DNA of 8,585 bases from NCBI GenBank assembly GCA_003096255.1, contig PIXS01000105.1, positions 1-8,585 of the forward strand, written 5' to 3'. Origin of the DNA: Candidatus Bathyarchaeum sp. Its GTDB lineage: Archaea; Thermoproteota; Bathyarchaeia; Bathyarchaeales; Bathyarchaeaceae. The notes below the pieces were generated by a model that ran no database searches, had not been told where the DNA came from, and was given only the letters and a program-made list of their open reading frames with translations. Below, in pieces: positions 5,208-8,585 of the stretch. A program made the position numbers and the translations under genes. Numbering within the stretch: the first letter of the stretch is position 1; every line of letters starts with the position of its first letter.

Positions 5208-5215
5208 TTTATATT
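5208..5215 (+). promoter_or_regulatory. TATA box of the propeller gene
   Basis: TTTATATT (5208-5215, continuing ATA) would direct initiation about 26 nt on, near 5238-5240, some 8-10 nt before ATG 5248. This supports 5248 and rules against the TTG at 5191, which would lie upstream of the start of transcription. Confidence 0.55.
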
Positions 5216-5247
5216 ATAGAACAGACAAAAATGGATTCCGACCACGT

Positions 5248-6348
5248 ATGAAGAAAAAACATGTTTCTTCAGCTTTTGCATCTGTATTCTTGGCATTATT
5301 GATGTTTGTAGGCTTTGCTAGAGCAACTGTGGACCCGCTACAGCAGGAGATTATCACTACAATTACGTTAGATGAGACTCCTCAATGTATAGCTGTCAAC
5401 GAGGTGACGAACCGAGTGTACGTTGGTCTCGCAGATGGTCTGTCGATTATAGATGGGGCGACAGACACCGTAATCACAAAAAGTCTCTCAGGCGTTAATG
5501 TTAAAGCTCTCGCGGTTAACCCGCAAACCAACCGTATATACGTTGCAGATTATGGAGACCACGTATTTGTTATAGACGGCGCCACTAACCAGCAGTTGGG
5601 CATAATACCTGAAGGAGTTTATCAGGAATATGAGTTTGCGTATAATCCAACCACTAATCTTCTCTATATTGCGGATTGGACTGTTGTCATGGGGGAGTAT
5701 GATCGTATACTTGTCTATAGTGGAGAAACTTTCACAAAAGTGACTCAAGTGAACATACCAGACAGCAACGAACACACATTAGTCGAAAGGGTAGGTTTAG
5801 CCGTTAACCCTGAGACAAACATTCTGTATGCTTCTTGGAGTGGAGATGACAATCTATATGTAATCAACGGAAGCACTCATGAAGTTATCAATAACGTTGA
5901 GCCCTCTTCCTTTAGTAGAGAGGTAGCGGTTAATCCTTGTACCAATTATGTTTACATCGGAAATGCTGTTCTGAATGGTGAAACTTTGGTTGAGGTGTTC
6001 TCAGGTTATGAGGGTGAAATCGGGGCAGTTGATCCAGTTAATAACTTGGTATATACGGCAGATTATGACTATCTGTATGTTCTTAACGGCACCACACATG
6101 GTATTTTGAGCTTTTTGGAGCTAGACTGGTGGTTTTCATCATACTCCGATTGCATGGGAGTGAACTGTGAAACTGACAAAGTTTACATTGTTAATAGCAA
6201 TGACAATGAGATACCTGTAGTGCTCATCCCCGAGTTACACACCTTCTTAGCAGCGATTCTTGTATTAGTTGCGGTTACAGCGGCATTCTTCGTCTACAAT
6301 CGGACAGTATCCAAAGAGCGAATCTGCAAACCATCATCAAAAGTCTAG
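5248..6348 (+). CDS. Secreted, membrane-anchored seven-bladed YVTN beta-propeller protein, 366 residues
   Basis: ATG 5248 is chosen over TTG 5191 because MKKKH is followed at once by a signal-like hydrophobic segment (residues 8-26, ending FARA) and a TATA box lies at 5208-5215. Seven repeats of the YVTN type follow, each around (A/G)VNP-x-TN-x-(V/L/I)Y(V/I): at about 49-59, 89-99, 131-141, 184-194, 227-237, 260-269 and 304-314, usually followed by a (V/I)-(I/L)-(D/N)G-x-T strand. This makes a complete seven-bladed propeller. The C terminus has IPE (327-329), a membrane helix (333-350) and a basic tail (NRTVSKERICK), close to the IPEFP-type anchor common on archaeal surface proteins. It is probably displayed outside the cell and binds proteins or polymers; enzymatic activity is not indicated. 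It ends 4 bp from the stop of the converging ABC-GNAT gene. Confidence 0.9.
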   Translation: MKKKHVSSAFASVFLALLMFVGFARATVDPLQQEIITTITLDETPQCIAVNEVTNRVYVGLADGLSIIDGATDTVITKSLSGVNVKALAVNPQTNRIYVADYGDHVFVIDGATNQQLGIIPEGVYQEYEFAYNPTTNLLYIADWTVVMGEYDRILVYSGETFTKVTQVNIPDSNEHTLVERVGLAVNPETNILYASWSGDDNLYVINGSTHEVINNVEPSSFSREVAVNPCTNYVYIGNAVLNGETLVEVFSGYEGEIGAVDPVNNLVYTADYDYLYVLNGTTHGILSFLELDWWFSSYSDCMGVNCETDKVYIVNSNDNEIPVVLIPELHTFLAAILVLVAVTAAFFVYNRTVSKERICKPSSKV

Positions 6349-6352
6349 AGAA

Positions 6353-7795
6353 TCAAGTGCGAAGCTGTTCGTTCTTCCAAAATAAGTAGACCTTAGTCTG
6401 TGTCAGGAAACCAAGAATTCTGAGTGTCTTCGCCAGTTTTTGGTTGTCTGCGGCGTCTATGATGGCGGTGTAGTCTTGCTTGCTTGGGAAGGGTTTTTTG
6501 GTGCCTGCGATTCTTTTTCTGTAGATGCCAGTTACCTCTTTTAGGGTAATTCTAACTTTTTCTACCTGTTTCTTTGTCATCTGTTGTAGCTTGTTTTTGT
6601 TCATTTTTTCTGACGTGAGGAAGACGGGGTTGAAGTTTAGAGCTCTTAGTTTCTCCACAACTTTCAGTATGTTGGGGTTGGGTGTGGTTTCTGTGATTTT
6701 GGTCATTCCCGCCTTCTCAAAGAAGGGGTTGTATTTTGCCATAACTGCGATTGTCTCCACGAATGGCTTACCAGCTAAATGGAGGGTTTCTGCCACAATT
6801 TTTGCGCCTAGACCGATGGTGCGGTATTTTGGGTGGATGACGACTCTGGAGATTCGGGTTATGTCTCTGTTGATTTCGGGTATTGTCGGGTTTCTGCCTA
6901 GGGCTTTTCGTCTGCCTGTCACGGCGAGGGGCGGAGAAGCATAGACTATAGCGCCCACGGTTTCGTCGTTTCGTTTCATTGTGAAGATTTTGTGGTGTGC
7001 GAAGAGTCTGTGGTCTCTGTAGTGGAAGTGGGCTAACTGCTTGTAGTCTGCTTTGGTTCCTTCCTGTATGCGCATTTCTTTGACGAGGCTGCATTCCTTG
7101 TTTGCTGTGTTGGGGTAGTAGTTTACTCTGATTTCTTTTCCGAACCGCTTGTGAATGTGAACTGATGGTTTCAGGTCTTGTAAGAGGTCTGTGTGGGTTG
7201 TCGCCGCAAAAACGGCTTTGCCTTCTTCTCTTGCAATCTTCTGTATGTTATAGGACACTATTTTGGCTGTGTCGCGGTCAAGGGTGGAACAGAACTCGTC
7301 AGCAAACCAGTATTTTTTGTCTGATTCGATGATTTTGGCTAGCCGGTATCGGTATTTTTGTCCGTCACTGAGTTGATTGTAGCGGCGAACAAAAAGGAAA
7401 GCATCATTCAAGCCGACACGGGAAAGAAGGGTTAAGCCTTCGTGAAAGTTCTTGCCTATGGCATCAATCAAGGGTTTGTCGGGGTCGATGTTGATGTTGT
7501 TTAGGTTAATTGTTTCTGGCTGCAAGTTCTTCTCTAATGCCTTCAGGAGAACGCTTTTTCCACTTCCGCTGTCTCCTGTGATGTAAACTATGTCGTTGGG
7601 CGAGATTTTGAGTTCCACGTTGTCGTAGATGACATGTTCCTGGAAGTTGTCTACTCCGATGCCGAAGGCTTCAGCGACTTTGATTGTGCGGTCTGTAACG
7701 TCTGTTCGGGTTTTGTAGGCGATGTTAATTCTGAAGCTACCTGTCGTGTGGTCAACCTTTTTTGTTAGCCTAGTGATTTTGAAGAGTTCCCGCAA
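6353..7795 (-). CDS. ABC ATPase fused to GNAT acyltransferase-like domain, virus-associated, 480 residues
   Basis: The N-terminal half is an ABC ATPase: Walker A GDSGSGKS (74-81), signature LSDGQ (142-146), Walker B YWFADE (162-167) with D-loop STLD (170-173), and switch H201 in TTHTD. There are no membrane segments, so it is not a transporter subunit on its own. The second half (about 225-370) looks like a GNAT fold: HFHYRDHR (257-263), a strand ETVGAIVYASPP, then RISRVVIHPKYRTIGLGAKIV (314-334), the acyl-CoA pyrophosphate-binding motif, and MAKYNPFFEKAGM (352-364). A basic C-terminal domain (~375-480) resembles neither. The start is TTG 7795, 4 bp after the terminase stop, so translation is probably coupled. 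Mom of phage Mu, a GNAT-fold DNA modifier, is the closest functional idea, but this is inference. A relic of a paralogue lies at 5090-5173. Confidence 0.85.
   Translation of the reverse strand: MRELFKITRLTKKVDHTTGSFRINIAYKTRTDVTDRTIKVAEAFGIGVDNFQEHVIYDNVELKISPNDIVYITGDSGSGKSVLLKALEKNLQPETINLNNINIDPDKPLIDAIGKNFHEGLTLLSRVGLNDAFLFVRRYNQLSDGQKYRYRLAKIIESDKKYWFADEFCSTLDRDTAKIVSYNIQKIAREEGKAVFAATTHTDLLQDLKPSVHIHKRFGKEIRVNYYPNTANKECSLVKEMRIQEGTKADYKQLAHFHYRDHRLFAHHKIFTMKRNDETVGAIVYASPPLAVTGRRKALGRNPTIPEINRDITRISRVVIHPKYRTIGLGAKIVAETLHLAGKPFVETIAVMAKYNPFFEKAGMTKITETTPNPNILKVVEKLRALNFNPVFLTSEKMNKNKLQQMTKKQVEKVRITLKEVTGIYRKRIAGTKKPFPSKQDYTAIIDAADNQKLAKTLRILGFLTQTKVYLFWKNEQLRT
6371..6431. repeat. Direct repeat, copy 2 (3' end of the intact ABC-GNAT gene)
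   Basis: This is the partner of 5102-5162 and encodes residues of the C-terminal core LRILGFLTQTKVYLFWKN. The similarity stops close to the end of the reading frame on one side and about 60 bp in on the other. Confidence 0.8.
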
Positions 7796-7799
7796 TTTT

Positions 7800-8426
7800 T
7801 TACCACGCTCTTTTCAGCTGTGACGGCGTTTCGGCTTTTCTGGTTGATATGCAGGCTAGGGCTAGTGCCCAGAGTCTGTCGTCGTGGGTGCCTTCAGGGT
7901 GACTGAATCGGGTGTGCCCATCCTTTGTCAGCTCATATTTTTCGCAGTGAATTTCGGCAATCAATTGGCTGTCGTATGGCATGGATAGTTTGCCTGTCTG
8001 CATCTGCTCTCTCAAGTGACCCAGAACCTCCTCCTTCCGCTTAGAAGTCAATATGACGCCTCGGGTGTTGGAGACGACGGCAGTCATGTCTTCAGTGACG
8101 TATTCGCCGATTCCAGTCTGATCCACGTAGATTGCCTCCACTGTCCTGTATCTGTCTGTGAGGGCTTTGACGTAGCCGATGACGCTGGCGTAGGGAGTGC
8201 CAAGCCTAAATCTATGAAGATGAACAAGCTGAACCCCACCATCCTGATGAAGCCTCACAATGGCAACTGCGCTGTGGTCACGTTTCTTCCCTAAATCCAC
8301 TCCGACACAGAATCTGCCTGAAAGACGGTCAATGAAACTGGAGTAAGTGAGGGTGCCGTTGATGCATTTGGTGATAAGCTCCTGAGGGAAGTATCGGCTT
8401 TCGTCCTCTGCCCATTCTGCTTCCAT
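7800..8426 (-). CDS. Terminase large subunit, C-terminal nuclease part
   Basis: This is the RNase H-like nuclease domain of a tailed-virus large terminase, which cuts concatemeric DNA at the start and end of packaging. Numbering from ATG 8426, the linker motif MEAEWAEDESRYFPQELI (1-18) is the usual end of the ATPase part. It is followed by the catalytic aspartates D44 (GVDLGKKRD), D102 (YVDQTGIG) and D182/D183 (HDDRLWALALA), all intact. ATG 8426 is unlikely to be the true start: the same frame stays open to 8474 and encodes typical terminase sequence (QKQLKGDPWRWHRE), and no ribosome binding site precedes 8426. The upstream half continues in another frame (see 8456-8585), so the gene is broken or carries a sequence error. 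TAA at 7802-7800 is 4 bp before the ABC-GNAT start, so the two form one operon. Confidence 0.88.
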   Translation of the reverse strand: MEAEWAEDESRYFPQELITKCINGTLTYSSFIDRLSGRFCVGVDLGKKRDHSAVAIVRLHQDGGVQLVHLHRFRLGTPYASVIGYVKALTDRYRTVEAIYVDQTGIGEYVTEDMTAVVSNTRGVILTSKRKEEVLGHLREQMQTGKLSMPYDSQLIAEIHCEKYELTKDGHTRFSHPEGTHDDRLWALALACISTRKAETPSQLKRAW

Positions 8427-8455
8427 TTCTCTGTGCCATCGCCATGGGTCGCCTT

Positions 8456-8585
8456 TCAGCTGCTTTTGTAGGCTTCAGTTAGGAAGTCGATGGAGTGGGC
8501 GGCTGGTGCTGGTCCTCTTTCCCATTCTGGGTCAACGCCTGTTCCGGGGATAACATAGAAGTATGGGGCATAGTCCATGATGAAA
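8456..8585 (-). pseudogene. Terminase large subunit, upstream fragment before a frameshift (partial, right edge)
   Basis: From the right edge the minus strand encodes FIMDYAPYFYVIPGTGVDPE, then WERGPAPAAHSIDFLTEAYK, ending SS and TGA at 8458-8456. In terminases a serine or proline-rich turn and a helix ending ...FL-x-EA(K/Y)K lead directly into the WRxE(M/Y)xAEF motif. That continuation exists here one base out of frame (QLKGDPWRWHREMEAEW). The break lies at or next to an A run (plus-strand T at 8464-8467): one extra A would give ...AYKKQLKGDPW... without interruption. The ATPase Walker motifs should lie beyond the window. It could be a true inactivating mutation or a homopolymer error. Confidence 0.7.

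Larger units (their letters stand above)
4880..5247. other. Intergenic region between zinc-ribbon and propeller genes
   Basis: This 368-bp stretch has no intact gene. From left to right it holds the inverted repeat of the zinc-ribbon promoter, a TTTATAAAA box at 4963-4971, a T-tailed hairpin at 5017-5048, the 3'-end relic of an ABC-GNAT paralogue (5090-5173), and the TATA box of the propeller gene at 5208-5215. Confidence 0.7.

Noticed and set aside
5191..5247. N-terminal extension of the propeller protein from TTG 5191
   Set aside because: It would put 19 polar residues before the signal peptide, has no ribosome binding site, and the TATA box at 5208-5215 lies inside it.
6525..6944. 139-codon plus-strand ORF opposite the GNAT region
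   Set aside because: The minus-strand frame has recognisable ABC and GNAT motifs throughout; this is a mirror frame.
8450..8475. Programmed -1 ribosomal frameshift in the terminase
   Set aside because: The A run is only four long and no X-XXY-YYZ heptamer is in the incoming frame; a simple one-base deletion or sequencing error explains it better.
1..8585. tRNA genes, attachment sites, integrase or transposase
   Set aside because: No cloverleaf-like segment with a T-arm motif, no terminal inverted repeats with target duplications and no recombinase motifs were seen; the 61-bp direct repeats are coding relics rather than an attachment site.

Overview
The window looks archaeal, and most like an uncultured lineage of the Bathyarchaeia type, though that placement is inferred from gene style rather than a marker gene. 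The signs are TATA-like boxes about 25-30 bases before start codons, short or absent leaders, frequent TTG starts, a winged-helix regulator of a common archaeal type, and secreted PKD and YVTN beta-propeller proteins with archaeal-style anchors. There is no rRNA, tRNA, CRISPR array or recognisable insertion sequence.

Left part (1-2038, minus strand): the first 679 codons of a large secreted protein that runs off the left edge. It has a signal peptide, a DUF4114 domain, two Ig-like modules and at least four PKD domains repeating at exactly 86 residues (258 bp). The next ~520 bp carry its upstream region, a candidate 32-35 codon leader ORF, and two mutually exclusive hairpins ending in a T tract just before the next start codon.

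Middle (2556-4879): an unrecognised 243-residue protein (+), a 92-residue winged-helix regulator converging on it (-), a 69-residue very basic protein diverging from the regulator (+), and a 263-residue protein with zinc-binding cysteine clusters at both ends (-). The last has an 11-bp perfect inverted repeat over its promoter. The stretch 4880-5247 holds a strong TATA-like box, a compact hairpin with a T-rich tail, and a 3'-end relic of a lost gene.

Right part (5248-8585): a secreted seven-bladed YVTN propeller with a C-terminal membrane anchor (+) meets, tail to tail with 4 bp between, a minus-strand pair made of a phage-type large terminase and, 4 bp downstream of it, an ABC ATPase fused to a GNAT acyltransferase-like domain. 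The terminase keeps its three nuclease aspartates but its reading frame is broken near 8464. This pair marks a provirus or virus-derived segment that continues past the right edge.

The most notable observations are: (1) the ABC-GNAT fusion next to a terminase, which resembles DNA-modifying (Mom-like) or packaging-associated viral proteins; (2) a diverged copy of that gene's 3' end at 5102-5162, so that the propeller gene lies between two homologous gene ends, a relic of a paralogue lost by rearrangement; (3) the terminase frameshift in an A run; (4) the leader ORF with competing hairpins before the gene at 2556.
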